Shown here in pieces: positions 1-8,261 of a stretch of 64,000 nt of DNA. The translations under genes and the position numbers were made by a program. The stretch lies in NCBI GenBank assembly GCA_030429345.1, contig JAUIFJ010000001.1, forward strand, positions 124,001-188,000. The letters are read 5' to 3'. Origin of the DNA: a bacterium (GTDB taxonomy: Bacteria > CAIWAD01). The notes under the pieces were generated by a model, which was not told the DNA's origin, searched no databases, and saw only the letters and a list, made by a program, of their open reading frames with translations. Positions within the stretch are counted from its first letter, which is position 1. Each line of letters starts with the position of its first letter.

Positions 1-381
1 GCCTGGTTCGGCGTAACGCGCATTGCACGACGAGGCGGTTGCGCTCCGGACTCGCCGCGGGCCGTGCGCTCCTCCATGGGCACGCTGTTCCGCATGCGCA
101 GGCTGGCCGGCATCGAGGACCCGGACCTGGAAAGGTTGAGTGCGAAGCGGCGCCTGGTCCTGCTGGACGGCGAGGGCGACGAAAGCCTGGAGTCCTTCCG
201 TTTCCATGAAGGAGACATGCTGGCCCTGGGCAGCGAAAGCCACGGCAGCAGCCTGCCGGGAAACTGGGCCCTGGTGCGCCTGGCGATCCCGGGAGGGGCG
301 GGCGTCGAGAGCCTCAACGTGGGACACGCCTTCGCGATGGCCGCCTGGGAACGCGTGAGACAACTCGGTCCCTGGGCGTGA
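1..381 (+). CDS. SpoU-family RNA 2'-O-methyltransferase, C-terminal part (5' end outside window)
   Basis: The frame is open from the first base, so the gene begins upstream of the window. SpoU (SPOUT-class) enzymes transfer a methyl group from SAM to a ribose 2'-OH in rRNA or tRNA through a trefoil-knot fold. The visible part carries the family motifs in order: AVRSSMGTLFR (motif 1 with the conserved Arg-Ser-Met-Gly), LALGSESHGSS (motif 2, normally LGxExxG) and VESLNVGHAFAMAAWE (motif 3, SLNVxxAxxxxxxE), which build the SAM-binding knot. The substrate cannot be told from this portion. The stop codon overlaps the start of the next gene (GTGA), so the two are probably co-translated. Confidence 0.85.
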   Translation, partial: AWFGVTRIARRGGCAPDSPRAVRSSMGTLFRMRRLAGIEDPDLERLSAKRRLVLLDGEGDESLESFRFHEGDMLALGSESHGSSLPGNWALVRLAIPGGAGVESLNVGHAFAMAAWERVRQLGPWA

Positions 382-1115
382 GTCGCGAGCTGCTCCGCCT
401 TTCGCTCTGGATTCCGGTAGCCGCGATCCTCTTCGTCCCCGTGGGCGAGCATGGAGGCATTGCCGCGCGCCTGGCGGCCATCGGGGTGGCGCTCCTGATC
501 GGCCTGCCCGGCTGGCTGCTCAGTTCCGGTGCGGAACGCCGCGAACTCTATCCCCTGCAGGCACCGCCGCTGGCCTCCCTGCTTCCCCTGCTTTCACTTG
601 CCGTCGGATTGCAGGGAGTCTTCGGCTGGCTCGATCGGCTGTGGCCGCTGCCGCTGGAACGGGCCCTGCGCATGGCCGACTCCTTCCGTGTCGAGTCGGC
701 GCTCGAGCAGGCCCTGCTGGTCTGCGGCGTTCTTCTGGCAGCGCCCCTGATGGAAGAGCTCTTCTTCCGCGGCTTCCTGTATACGCAGCTGGAGCGGCTG
801 CGCGGGCCCCTCTTCGCGGTCTTCGGCAGCGCGCTCTTCTTCGCCCTGCTTCATCTGAACCCCTGGCACTTCCCGGCCCTGCTGCTATTGGGGCTGCTGC
901 TGGCCGTGCTTCGAATCGTCTCACGCAGTCTCTGGCCGGCGATCGTGGTACACGCGGCCAACAACGGCATTGCGCTGCTGGTCCTGCAGCGTCCGGAACA
1001 CCCGCTGCTGGACTGGATCCACGCAATGGGCGCGGGAGGCCCGGGGACTCCGCTGCTCCTCGGTCTTCCGGGAGCCATCTGGCTGCTGATCCGGCTGCGC
1101 GAGTTCCGCGGCTGA
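378..1115 (+). CDS. CPBP-family intramembrane metalloprotease (CAAX protease-like)
   Basis: This 245-residue, very hydrophobic protein has about seven to eight membrane segments. It shows the CPBP/Abi signature: EELFFRG at residues 126-132 (glutamate pair plus Arg), FALLH at 155-159, and a late HAANN at 192-196. These residues form the intramembrane metal site of Rce1-like proteases. Bacterial members process or protect membrane peptides, but the substrate here is unknown. The GTG start overlaps the stop codon of the SpoU gene. No dedicated promoter is visible, so the pair is read as an operon. Convergent with the SDR gene to the right. Confidence 0.85.
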   Translation: MSRELLRLSLWIPVAAILFVPVGEHGGIAARLAAIGVALLIGLPGWLLSSGAERRELYPLQAPPLASLLPLLSLAVGLQGVFGWLDRLWPLPLERALRMADSFRVESALEQALLVCGVLLAAPLMEELFFRGFLYTQLERLRGPLFAVFGSALFFALLHLNPWHFPALLLLGLLLAVLRIVSRSLWPAIVVHAANNGIALLVLQRPEHPLLDWIHAMGAGGPGTPLLLGLPGAIWLLIRLREFRG

Positions 1116-1141
1116 ATCGGAAATGGCCGGGCGATCAGGGC

Positions 1142-2056
1142 CTATCGTTTCGGGTAATACTCCTGCAGGCAGCTTGCCAGGGCCTCGTGGCGGAAGCGGC
1201 CGCCTTCGCGGAGCCAGCGGGCGGGCTCCACGAAGGAGCCGCCCAGCAGCAGGTCCGCCTCCAGACCCAGCAGGGGCGCCATCAGGCGCAGGGCGAAGGG
1301 GGGGGCGGGAGGAATCCAGGGCCGGCCGAAGTGGCGGCGCAGTTCGCGCATGAACTCGCGGTTGGCCAGGGGCTGAGGGGAGCTGGCGTTGTATACGCCT
1401 TCCGCCTCTCCCTCGAGAAGGCGGCAGGCCATGTCGCACAGGTCGTCCACGGAGATCCAGGACATGCCCTGCCGGCCGCTGCCCAGCGTGCCGCCCAGGA
1501 AAGCCCGTGTAATGGCGGAAAGCCTCGGCAGGGCGCCATCTTCCTTTCCGAGCACGACCGCAATCCGCAGCGTAATGCCGCGAATGCCTTCCGGACGGGC
1601 GCGGCGGAAGGTCTCTTCCCAGTCCTGGCACAGGCGGGCGTAGAAGTTTCCGCCCGGCTCGCTGTCTTCCGTGACACGGGTCGCTCCGGGGTCCCCGTAA
1701 TAGCCGATCGCGCTGGCCTGGAGCCAGCTGCGCGGAGGAGAGGAACAGTCGGCCAGCGCTTTTCCCAGCAGCGCCGTGGGCTGGAGGCGCGAGGAGCGCA
1801 GGAGCAGCCGGTTGGCTTCCGTGAGACGCACATCGATCCGGCTGCCGCAGAGGTTGACCAGGGCCGCGGCGCCCTCCAGGCAGGCTTCCCAGTCTCCGCG
1901 CTTGCGGCCGTCCCATTCCTGCCAGTCCCGTTCGCCCGTGGGGCGGGAGCGGCTGAGGATCAGCGGCTGCCAGCCATTTGCGGCAAGCGCGTCCGCCAGG
2001 GCCAGGCCCAGGAAGCCGGAGCCTCCGGCCAGGACGACTCGTCTATTCTGTGTCAC
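1142..2056 (-). CDS. TIGR01777/SDR39-type NAD(P)-binding epimerase (YfcH-like)
   Basis: Extended short-chain dehydrogenase of about 304 residues. The N-terminal Rossmann fingerprint is GGSGFLG (residues 11-17). ASAIGYYGD provides the catalytic YxxxK-region variant typical of the SDR39U1/YfcH family, and a C-terminal segment (PPFALRLMAPLLG...LLGGSFVEP) matches the family's DUF1731 tail. The family has been linked to cell division (SulA-like name), but its reaction is not established. I chose the GTG at 2056, which overlaps the end of the GNAT gene. A TTG at 2074 would add six residues. It is the last gene of a leftward group (VOC, CWC, GNAT, SDR39). Confidence 0.8.
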   Translation of the reverse strand: MTQNRRVVLAGGSGFLGLALADALAANGWQPLILSRSRPTGERDWQEWDGRKRGDWEACLEGAAALVNLCGSRIDVRLTEANRLLLRSSRLQPTALLGKALADCSSPPRSWLQASAIGYYGDPGATRVTEDSEPGGNFYARLCQDWEETFRRARPEGIRGITLRIAVVLGKEDGALPRLSAITRAFLGGTLGSGRQGMSWISVDDLCDMACRLLEGEAEGVYNASSPQPLANREFMRELRRHFGRPWIPPAPPFALRLMAPLLGLEADLLLGGSFVEPARWLREGGRFRHEALASCLQEYYPKR

Positions 2057-2570
2057 GGCGGCCCAGCTCGGCAATCATCCGCAGGTGCGGCAGGTTCATT
2101 ACTTCCTTGCTGGCCCCGTCCGGCCGGTAGCCGTTCCGCTTGTAGAAGTCCACGGCTCCCTGGTTGCCCTCCAGCACCCACAGGCTGCTGCGGCTGTAGC
2201 CGCGGCGGGTAAGCTCCTCGTGGCAGGCCCGGATCATGGTTTCGCCGTGCCCCTGCCCCTGCCAGTCCTTGAGCACATAGATCGCCCGCAGCTCGCCGGT
2301 GTCGCCGTCGATCCGGTCCACATCCCGGCAGGGGCCATAGTCGACAAAGCCGAAGAGTTTGCCGCGATCCCGCATCAGGAGCACATCCGACTGCACGTCG
2401 GAGAGCAGGCGTCTCCACATGCGGGCGCGGCTTTCGATGTCCAGTTCATCCAGCATCTGGTCGGGCAACAGGCCGCGGTAGGATTCGCGCCAGGCCTGGA
2501 TGTGCATTTGCGCCAGCTCGCGGGCGTCGAGAACACTCGCGTTGACCAGTTTGATGTCGCTTTCAGTCAT
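2043..2570 (-). CDS. GNAT-family N-acetyltransferase
   Basis: A 175-residue GNAT protein. The acetyl-CoA pyrophosphate loop is seen as QGQGHGE (QxxGxG/A) after the strand ELRAIYVLKD, followed by the helix and the closing motif LEGNQGAVDFYKRNGY, a standard GNAT motif B. It would transfer an acetyl group to an amine; the acceptor is unknown. The ATG at 2570 follows a GGAG-type ribosome site and overlaps the end of the Cys-rich gene by 8 nt. Its own stop lies within the start of the SDR39 gene, so coupled translation of the group is likely. Confidence 0.85.
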   Translation of the reverse strand: MTESDIKLVNASVLDARELAQMHIQAWRESYRGLLPDQMLDELDIESRARMWRRLLSDVQSDVLLMRDRGKLFGFVDYGPCRDVDRIDGDTGELRAIYVLKDWQGQGHGETMIRACHEELTRRGYSRSSLWVLEGNQGAVDFYKRNGYRPDGASKEVMNLPHLRMIAELGRRDTE

Positions 2571-2760
2571 GGATCTTCTCCGCATCTACGTGCTGCAATT
2601 CATCTAGGCAGGAAGGACAAAGGCACTCCTTCCAGATCCCGGCGATCGCCCGCTGCTGTTCGGGCGAAAGGGTGAAGCGGCTGCAGGCGCAGTTGGCGAC
2701 GTCTTCCGACCGGCAGACGAGCTTCCTGCCGCAGCGGGCGCAGATCTTTTCCACAGCCAT
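2563..2760 (-). CDS. Small cysteine-rich CWC-type protein
   Basis: A 65-residue protein with seven cysteines arranged CxxCG (CARCGRKL), CxC (NCACSRF) and CxCxxC (CLCPSCL). This matches the Cys_rich_CWC family (PF14375), a small presumably metal-binding domain of unknown function. I took the ATG at 2760 (MAVEKICARCG) rather than the longer open frame upstream, because homologues start just before the first CxxC. It sits between the VOC and GNAT genes in a tight leftward group, with an 8-nt overlap to the latter. Confidence 0.72.
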   Translation of the reverse strand: MAVEKICARCGRKLVCRSEDVANCACSRFTLSPEQQRAIAGIWKECLCPSCLDELQHVDAEKIHD

Positions 2761-2770
2761 CGGCCTGCCG

Positions 2771-3304
2771 CTATCCTTTCCCGGCGGTATCCCCGGAGGG
2801 AGCCTCGCCGGCCAGGTTGCCCCAGAGTTTGAGGGAGATTCCATTGGGGCTTTTCAGGCACAGGGTACGCATGCGCTGTTCTTCGCCCCATTCTGGATGC
2901 AGATCCGCCCTCTCGATCACTCCGCGCTCAACAAGGGTTGCCGCCGCTTCTTCGATGTTGCCGACCATCAGATCCAGCTGAAAAGAGGCCGGATCCACGG
3001 CCGTTCCCTCGCGGGTATCGGCCAGCCCCAGTTTGAACTCGGACTCGGGCGCGGCCAGGAAACAGCCGCCCTCCCAGGTTGCAAAGGACTGAAAACCAAG
3101 CACATCCACGAAGAAACCCAGCTCGGCGGCATAGTCTTCCAGGTGAATGATCGGGACCGCCTTCCAGCACTCGCCCCATGTGAAGGGCCAGTCCGCCTTG
3201 CCGGCGGGCCACAGTTTCTGGAAATCGCCCGGCTCCTTGCAGCGGGCCAGGGCCTCGATGCGCTCTTCGCCAAAGGCCCGGCAGCGTTCGTGCAGTGAAT
3301 TCAT
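2771..3304 (-). CDS. VOC (glyoxalase/bleomycin-resistance) superfamily protein
   Basis: A 177-residue protein whose second half folds as a VOC domain: VPIIHLEDYAAELGFFVDVLGF, then FQLDLMVGNIEEAAATLVERGV, and a closing SPNGISLKLWG strand. VOC proteins are metal-dependent lyases, isomerases, dioxygenases or resistance proteins, and the reaction cannot be assigned. The N-terminal 45 residues (LHERCRAFGEERIEAL...) look like a helical addition. The ATG at 3304 was chosen because the longer open frame reaches into the spacer shared with the divergent SpoIID gene. First gene of the leftward group. Confidence 0.75.
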   Translation of the reverse strand: MNSLHERCRAFGEERIEALARCKEPGDFQKLWPAGKADWPFTWGECWKAVPIIHLEDYAAELGFFVDVLGFQSFATWEGGCFLAAPESEFKLGLADTREGTAVDPASFQLDLMVGNIEEAAATLVERGVIERADLHPEWGEEQRMRTLCLKSPNGISLKLWGNLAGEAPSGDTAGKG

Positions 3305-3484
3305 GCATCCTCCGGCCGGGGCCGCTGATTCGATTCGCCCCGGCATTGTAGACAAACATAAAGAAGATCGCCGCCACGGGAAACGCGTACATGGGGGGTG
3401 GAGATGCATCCCCGTCGGGCGAACCCTATCTTGAGCGGCGGCCGAAATCGGCCCCTTGGCCTTCGTTCCTCTGCGGAGTATTTC

Positions 3485-5044
3485 TTGCGTGTGACAATCG
3501 GATTCATTCATGACCGGAACCGGTTGAAGCTGGACCTTCCACCGGGCAGCCGGCTGTTTCGCCAGGGAGAGCTGCTTCGCCCGCTATCCGGAAGGCTGGA
3601 GATCCGCTTGCTCGAAAGCCGTCCCGCCAGGGGGAGGAACCTGTTCAAGCTGCTGGAAAGTCCGCGGCAGGAGTGGCTGGAACGAATTGCGGACGATCTG
3701 ACCCGAAAGGGCCATGCCTGCCGGCTGCTTCCCTTCGCGCCCGGCTACGACGATGGCCGCGTATTCGTGCCCTCCACCTGGCTGCTGGCGTTGGAGAAGC
3801 GCAGCCTGGACGGCGCCGAGCTGGATCGGCATCAGGCCACAAGCCGGCATGGCGACCTGTGGCACCAGGGCAGCCTGCCTGATGTCTTCCAAGCGGAAAA
3901 GCCGGCCGAAGCCCGCGTTCGCCTGAACCTGGAGGACGGAGTCCTGGAAGAAGCCCTGCCCGGGCTCCAGATCGACCTGCCGCCCGGCGAATGCGCCGAA
4001 GTGGACGAGGTGGAAATCGGCATCGGCTTTCACTGGGAACACCGTCGGCCGCTGCGCTATCCGGATCGGCTGCGGATTTTTTTGAATCACGAAGGCCGGC
4101 TGGGCCTGGCCAACGAGCTGGAGCTCGACCACTACCTTTGCAGCGTCAACAGCTCGGAAATGACCGCGGATTGTCCGCCGGAACTGCTCAAGGCCCAGAC
4201 GATCGCCGCGCGCAGCACGCTGCTGGCCACGCGCGGCCGGCACCACTTCGGCGAGGCCTTCGACATTTGCGCCGATGACCATTGCCAGTGCTACCGCGGC
4301 GAGGAGACCATTGCCGAGGCCTCCAGGCTGGCGGTTTCCGAAGCGGCAGGCATGCTGCTGTGTCACGACCTTGACGGGAAAGCCGCCGTCTGTGACGCGC
4401 GCTACAGCAAGAGCTGCGGCGGGATCGTCGAGGCCTACGAGAACGTCTGGGAAGACACGCCGGTCGGCTACATGACCGCTCTCTGTGATACTCCGACAGG
4501 AGGCCGGCCCCCTTCGCGCGGAGAGGACGAGTGGCGCGCCTTCCTCGAAGAAGACGAGCGGGAGGCCTGGTGCAATACGGATCACGACTCCCTGCCCGCC
4601 GGCCTGGAACACTGCGAGGGCCTCTACCGCTGGCAGGTGCGCATGAGCCGGGAAGAGGCCGCGGGTCACATCCGCCGGGCCTGCGGGCTGGACTTCGAGA
4701 CCCTGCTGGACCTGGAGCCGGTCGAGCGCGGCGCGTCGGGGCGGCTGATCCGGCTGGATGTGCTCACCGACCGGGGGCGCTTCCGCATCGGCAAGGAGCT
4801 TGTGATACGCAAGGCGCTCTCCGAGAGCCATCTCTACAGCGCGCTGATCGCCTTCGACTGGGAAGGCGACACGCTGGTCATTCGGGGCAAGGGCTGGGGA
4901 CACGGCGTCGGGATGTGCCAGCTGGGGGCGACGCGCATGGCTGCCGCGGGACACAGCGCGGCTCGAATACTTGAACACTATTATCCGGGCACCTTCCTGA
5001 GCACGATGGAAGCGGCCTCGAATCAAACCGGGAAACGGGCATGA
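3485..5044 (+). CDS. SpoIID/LytB-domain protein (putative peptidoglycan-acting amidase-enhancer)
   Basis: A protein of about 519 residues. The SpoIID domain spans roughly residues 220-500. It shows the core AQTIAARSTLLA (usually AQAVAARTYAL), a CxDxxCQCYRG segment, CDARYSKSCGG, and the closing GWGHGVGMCQLGATRMA, all diagnostic of SpoIID/LytB proteins that denude or cleave peptidoglycan. No signal peptide is visible and the first 200 residues are unrecognised, so its location is uncertain. A TTG at 3485 has a GGAG six bases upstream and is preferred; GTG 3491 is the alternative. Its stop overlaps the cysteine-synthase start (ATGA). Confidence 0.8.
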   Translation: MRVTIGFIHDRNRLKLDLPPGSRLFRQGELLRPLSGRLEIRLLESRPARGRNLFKLLESPRQEWLERIADDLTRKGHACRLLPFAPGYDDGRVFVPSTWLLALEKRSLDGAELDRHQATSRHGDLWHQGSLPDVFQAEKPAEARVRLNLEDGVLEEALPGLQIDLPPGECAEVDEVEIGIGFHWEHRRPLRYPDRLRIFLNHEGRLGLANELELDHYLCSVNSSEMTADCPPELLKAQTIAARSTLLATRGRHHFGEAFDICADDHCQCYRGEETIAEASRLAVSEAAGMLLCHDLDGKAAVCDARYSKSCGGIVEAYENVWEDTPVGYMTALCDTPTGGRPPSRGEDEWRAFLEEDEREAWCNTDHDSLPAGLEHCEGLYRWQVRMSREEAAGHIRRACGLDFETLLDLEPVERGASGRLIRLDVLTDRGRFRIGKELVIRKALSESHLYSALIAFDWEGDTLVIRGKGWGHGVGMCQLGATRMAAAGHSAARILEHYYPGTFLSTMEAASNQTGKRA

Positions 5045-6021
5045 ACAAGATCTACGACAACATCCTGCAGACCATCGGCAACACGCCGCTTGTGCGACTC
5101 AACCGTGTCGCGGCGGACCTGCCGCCCACCGTATACGGAAAGGTCGAACGCTTCAATCCGGCGGGCAGCGTCAAGGAACGGGTCTCGAAGGCGATTGTCG
5201 AGGACATGGAGGAGCGCGGCGAGCTGAAGCCCGGCGGCCTGGTGGTCGAGGCCACCAGCGGCAACATGGGCGTAGGCGTGGCCATGGCCTGCGCGGCCAA
5301 GGGCTACGGCTGCATCATCGTGATGCCCGACAAGATGTCGATGGAGCGCGAGTGGATCATCCGCGCCTTCGGCGGCAAGGTCGTGCGGACCCGTTCGGAC
5401 ATTCCCTGGGACCACCCGGAAAGCTTCCTCAACACGGCGCGGCGTATTACGAAAGAGACGCCCGGAGCCGTCATGCTGAACCAGTTCTACAACCAGGTCA
5501 ATCCCGAGATCCACTACAAGACGACCGCCGAGGAGATCTGGGAGGCCACCGGCGGACGAGTGGACGCCTTCGTGGCCGGCATGGGAACCGGCGGCACGAT
5601 CACCGGAGTCGGCAAGTACCTCAAGGAGCGGAATCCGGACGTGGTGATGATCGGCGCCGATCCGGTGGGCAGCAGCCTGAAGCACCTCTTCGACACGGGC
5701 GAGATGCGCGAGGGCGAGTTCTACCACGTGGAGGGAATCGGCGAGGACTTCATGCCCGAGACCCTGAGCTTCGACAACGTGGACAAGATGTATTACATCG
5801 ACGACAACGAGAGCTTCAAGATGGCCCGCAGGCTGGCGCGCCTCGAAGGCATTCTGGCCGGGGGAAGCTCGGGAACGATCCTTTGCGCCGCCCTGGCGCA
5901 CGCCGCCACCATGCGCGAGGACCAGGTCCTGGTGACGATGATCTGCGACAACGGCGAGCGCTACCTGTCCAAGTTCTACAACGAGGAGTGGTGCAAGGAG
6001 CACGGCTTCGATGTGGAGTAG
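5041..6021 (+). CDS. PLP-dependent cysteine synthase / cystathionine beta-synthase-like enzyme
   Basis: A 326-residue fold-type II PLP enzyme. The Schiff-base lysine lies in NPAGSVKERV (Lys45), the substrate loop in TSGNMG (72-77, usually TSGNTG), the phosphate-binding loop in GTGGTITG and the pyridine-N motif in GGSSGT. The C-terminus CDNGERYLSKFYNEEW resembles CBS-type enzymes more than CysK, but there is no CBS regulatory domain. It makes cysteine from activated serine plus sulfide, or condenses serine with homocysteine; the sequence alone does not decide. Translationally coupled (ATGA) to the SpoIID gene. The Thr-to-Met change in the substrate loop is notable. Confidence 0.85.
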   Translation: MNKIYDNILQTIGNTPLVRLNRVAADLPPTVYGKVERFNPAGSVKERVSKAIVEDMEERGELKPGGLVVEATSGNMGVGVAMACAAKGYGCIIVMPDKMSMEREWIIRAFGGKVVRTRSDIPWDHPESFLNTARRITKETPGAVMLNQFYNQVNPEIHYKTTAEEIWEATGGRVDAFVAGMGTGGTITGVGKYLKERNPDVVMIGADPVGSSLKHLFDTGEMREGEFYHVEGIGEDFMPETLSFDNVDKMYYIDDNESFKMARRLARLEGILAGGSSGTILCAALAHAATMREDQVLVTMICDNGERYLSKFYNEEWCKEHGFDVE

Positions 6022-6060
6022 GGAGTGAGAGGATGGTGTCGGGGGTGGTTCAGAGGGTAA

Positions 6061-6118
6061 TTCTGCACGCTCCTACTCACAGTGCACAGCTTTGTTGCCA
6101 CAAAAGTCACTAACACAA
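6061..6118. repeat. 58-bp direct repeat, left copy flanking the RAYT gene
   Basis: This 58-bp stretch recurs at 6916-6973 with only four differences, all transitions. It contains the palindrome GTGCAC and a short TTTGT/ACAAA hairpin. The two copies bracket the REP-type transposase, which is the classic layout of REP/BIME elements and their RAYT. Confidence 0.85.
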
Positions 6119-6148
6119 TTTCCCGATTCGTACGGGCCCCTGGACACT

Positions 6149-6715
6149 TCAGAAATCCAGCCCTTTCTGTCTAGTCTCCTCCACAAACTTCCTGTATAGG
6201 CTGCGCCGGCGTGCCGAGACGGAAGAGAGATCCAGATAGACCGGGTGCTCTTCCGTCAGGTTGTCCGGTTCGCCATAGGCCAGAAACCGGTGGCTGGACC
6301 AGTTCCATTCATCTGGTTTGTGGCATAGTCTTGCACGGACCGGATTCAGGTCCATGTAGGCCAGGCAGGACAGGAAATGGGCCTCATCCAGTGGCGGACC
6401 GGAGAAGAATCGCCCACCCCAGACCTTGCCTTCACTGTGATGACTTCGATTGAAGAATCGCCCATAGCTCCCCTGAACCAGGCGCATCATCCTGGAAATC
6501 CCCTCGCTGTGATTCGTACTGCCTACAAGGTGAATATGATTGTCCATCAGGACCCAGCCGTGTATTCGGCATTCATACCTGACTGCTGCGCCTCTTAGAT
6601 AGGTCAGGTATTGTGAACGATGCTCATCCGTGAAAAAGATCGGTCTATGGGCATCGCCTCGATGCGTGATGTGATACAGCTTGTGCTCTTCAATGTTTCT
6701 CTTTCGATCAGCCAT
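6149..6715 (-). mobile_element. REP-associated tyrosine transposase (RAYT, Y1/HUH family)
   Basis: A 188-residue protein of the Y1_Tnp/IS200-like family. YHITHRGDAHRPIFF opens the domain, WVLMDNHIHLVG holds the HUH metal motif (His-x-His), and the downstream helix QGSYGRFFNR provides the catalytic tyrosine. LNPVRARLCHKPDEWNWSSH is the RAYT-specific C-terminal block. RAYTs nick single-stranded REP hairpins and spread them, and most are single-copy and domesticated. The ATG at 6715 follows a near-perfect AAAGGAGGT site; the longer open frame upstream is not needed. Direct repeats at 6061-6118 and 6916-6973 flank it, and CCTGGACACT occurs inverted on either side (6138-6147 and 6799-6808). Confidence 0.9.
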
Positions 6716-6915
6716 GGCGACCTCCTTTTCGTTGAAACTTGGAATCCGCAATGATTGAATCACGAAGAATCCGGTAGCCAACGGGGAACGGGTCACGGAG
6801 TGTCCAGGTCTGTAGACAGATGAATAGAATGCCTCGAAAAGCAACCGTTTCCAGGTGTGCGTGCGAAGCCAACGCTGTGCGTCGGGAAGTAGTTCGGGGA
6901 CGCGATGGGGCTGGT

Positions 6916-6973
6916 TTCTGCACGCTCCTACTCACAGTGCACGGCTTTATCGCCACAAAAGTCGCTAACACAA
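6916..6973. repeat. 58-bp direct repeat, right copy flanking the RAYT gene
   Basis: This copy matches 6061-6118 at 54 of 58 positions in the same orientation. The last 20 bases (GCCACAAAAGTC..TAACACAA) are conserved apart from one base. It is likely a REP-type substrate of the adjacent transposase. Confidence 0.85.
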
Positions 6974-7000
6974 AAAGCCCATTTGTCTTGCCCTCTAGAC

Positions 7001-7034
7001 AGGATTCGTGTCTTGACCCTTGTGTCCGAATCCT
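7001..7034. repeat. Hairpin: AGGATTCG / CGAATCCT inverted repeat
   Basis: AGGATTCG (7001-7008) pairs perfectly with CGAATCCT (7027-7034) around an 18-nt loop that itself contains TGTC twice. It lies just after the right RAYT repeat. It has no T-tract and is probably part of the REP-like cluster rather than a terminator. Confidence 0.5.
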
Positions 7035-7208
7035 CCGCTGACGCCTGACCGGTCCCGTGGACACTGTGGCGGCATGATTGCTCCGCCCCACGTGGTGGCT
7101 CGCGGCGTCCGACTTCACTCATATTTCCGGCGAGTGGCCGGACTCCATCCGAATTCATAGACTGCCTGAAGGCGCACCTTCATCACGCGAAAAGGAATCG
7201 GAGGCCCC

Positions 7209-8261
7209 ATGGCCTATTCATGCATCCTGATCCTGTCCCTCCTTCTGTCATCCTGTGCCTTCGCACAGCAAACCTTCCGTGTGCTCTTCGTCGGCAACAG
7301 CTACACCTACTACAACAGCCTCCCCGACCAGGTCTCCTCGCTGGTGGAGGCCGGTGGACATTTCCTCTTCGCCGGACAGAGCACTCCCGGCGGCTTCAGC
7401 CTGTCGCAGCACCTGGAGCACGCGAACACGCTGGACGCGATCGCGGATCCGGAGGGCTGGGATTACGTTCTGCTCCAGGAACAGAGCCAGATGCCGGTCA
7501 TTCCCTGGTATCGCGAGCATCACACGCGGCCAGCGGCGCAAGGCCTGGATTCGCTGATTGCGGCACAGGGCTCACAGACGGCATTCTATATGACCTGGGG
7601 CAGGCGCTACGGGGGGCAGCAGTGCATCGGCCAGCACTGCAGTGCGGACTTCGCCGATTTCTTCCACATGCAGGACAGCCTGAGCGCCTCCCATCTGGCG
7701 CTGGGAGCGGAGTTCGACGCGCCGGTCGCGCCGGTGGGAATGGCCTTTGCCCTGGCCCTTCAGGAGAATCCGGACCTGGTCTTGTGGACCGCGGACAACA
7801 GCCACCCCAGCGCGGAGGGCAGCTACCTGGCCGCCGCGACCATCGCGGCAACCCTCAGTGGAATGGAGGTTTCAGGCTGGAGCTGGAATGGCAGCCTGTC
7901 TCCTTCGTTGGCGGGCTTTTATCGGGGCATTGCGGATCAGGCTGTGGCCGCGCTGGGGGAAACGGATGTCTTACCTCTTCCGGAGACTTCTGCGTTGGTC
8001 GAAGTATACCCGAACCCCTTCAATCCACAGACGCGGATCCGCTGGACGCAGCGTCGCCCCGGCACGGCAGGGCTCGTGATCCACGATCTGCTTGGTCGCC
8101 TCTGCCACCAGGAATCGACTCCGCCCCTGCCGGCGGGTGAACACAGCCTGGTCTGGAACGGAACCAGTATCGAGGGCAGGCCGGTCTCGAGCGGCGTATA
8201 CATCTATCGCCTCGTCCTGCCGGGATCCGCGAGCAGCGGCCGTTTGAGCCTCCTGCGATGA
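7209..8261 (+). CDS. Secreted SGNH/GDSL-like hydrolase with C-terminal PNPFNP sorting domain
   Basis: A 350-residue protein with an N-terminal signal peptide (hydrophobic stretch ending SSCAFAQQ). The SGNH esterase fold shows FVGNSYTYYNSLP (block I with the nucleophile Ser), an LLQEQSQMP segment and DNSHPSAEGSYLAA (block V, Asp-x-x-His). These suggest ester or carbohydrate-acetyl hydrolysis outside the cell. The last 80 residues start with VYPNPFNPQTRIRW and end SSGVYIYRL..., the FlgD-like/type IX-type C-terminal domain common in FCB-related secreted proteins. Its stop overlaps the VOC gene start (ATGA). The second such protein is the opposite-strand gene at 8663-10738. Confidence 0.85.
   Translation: MAYSCILILSLLLSSCAFAQQTFRVLFVGNSYTYYNSLPDQVSSLVEAGGHFLFAGQSTPGGFSLSQHLEHANTLDAIADPEGWDYVLLQEQSQMPVIPWYREHHTRPAAQGLDSLIAAQGSQTAFYMTWGRRYGGQQCIGQHCSADFADFFHMQDSLSASHLALGAEFDAPVAPVGMAFALALQENPDLVLWTADNSHPSAEGSYLAAATIAATLSGMEVSGWSWNGSLSPSLAGFYRGIADQAVAALGETDVLPLPETSALVEVYPNPFNPQTRIRWTQRRPGTAGLVIHDLLGRLCHQESTPPLPAGEHSLVWNGTSIEGRPVSSGVYIYRLVLPGSASSGRLSLLR

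Larger units (their letters stand above)
6716..7208. other. Intergenic region with REP-like repeats, no gene seen
   Basis: No convincing coding sequence in these 493 bases. They hold the inverted CCTGGACACT word (6799-6808), the right repeat copy (6916-6973) and an 8-bp hairpin at 7001-7034. Short open frames here have no family features. Confidence 0.6.

Noticed and set aside
6820-7041. Small open frame across the right RAYT repeat
   Set aside because: It overlaps repeats and hairpins and has no homology-like motifs.
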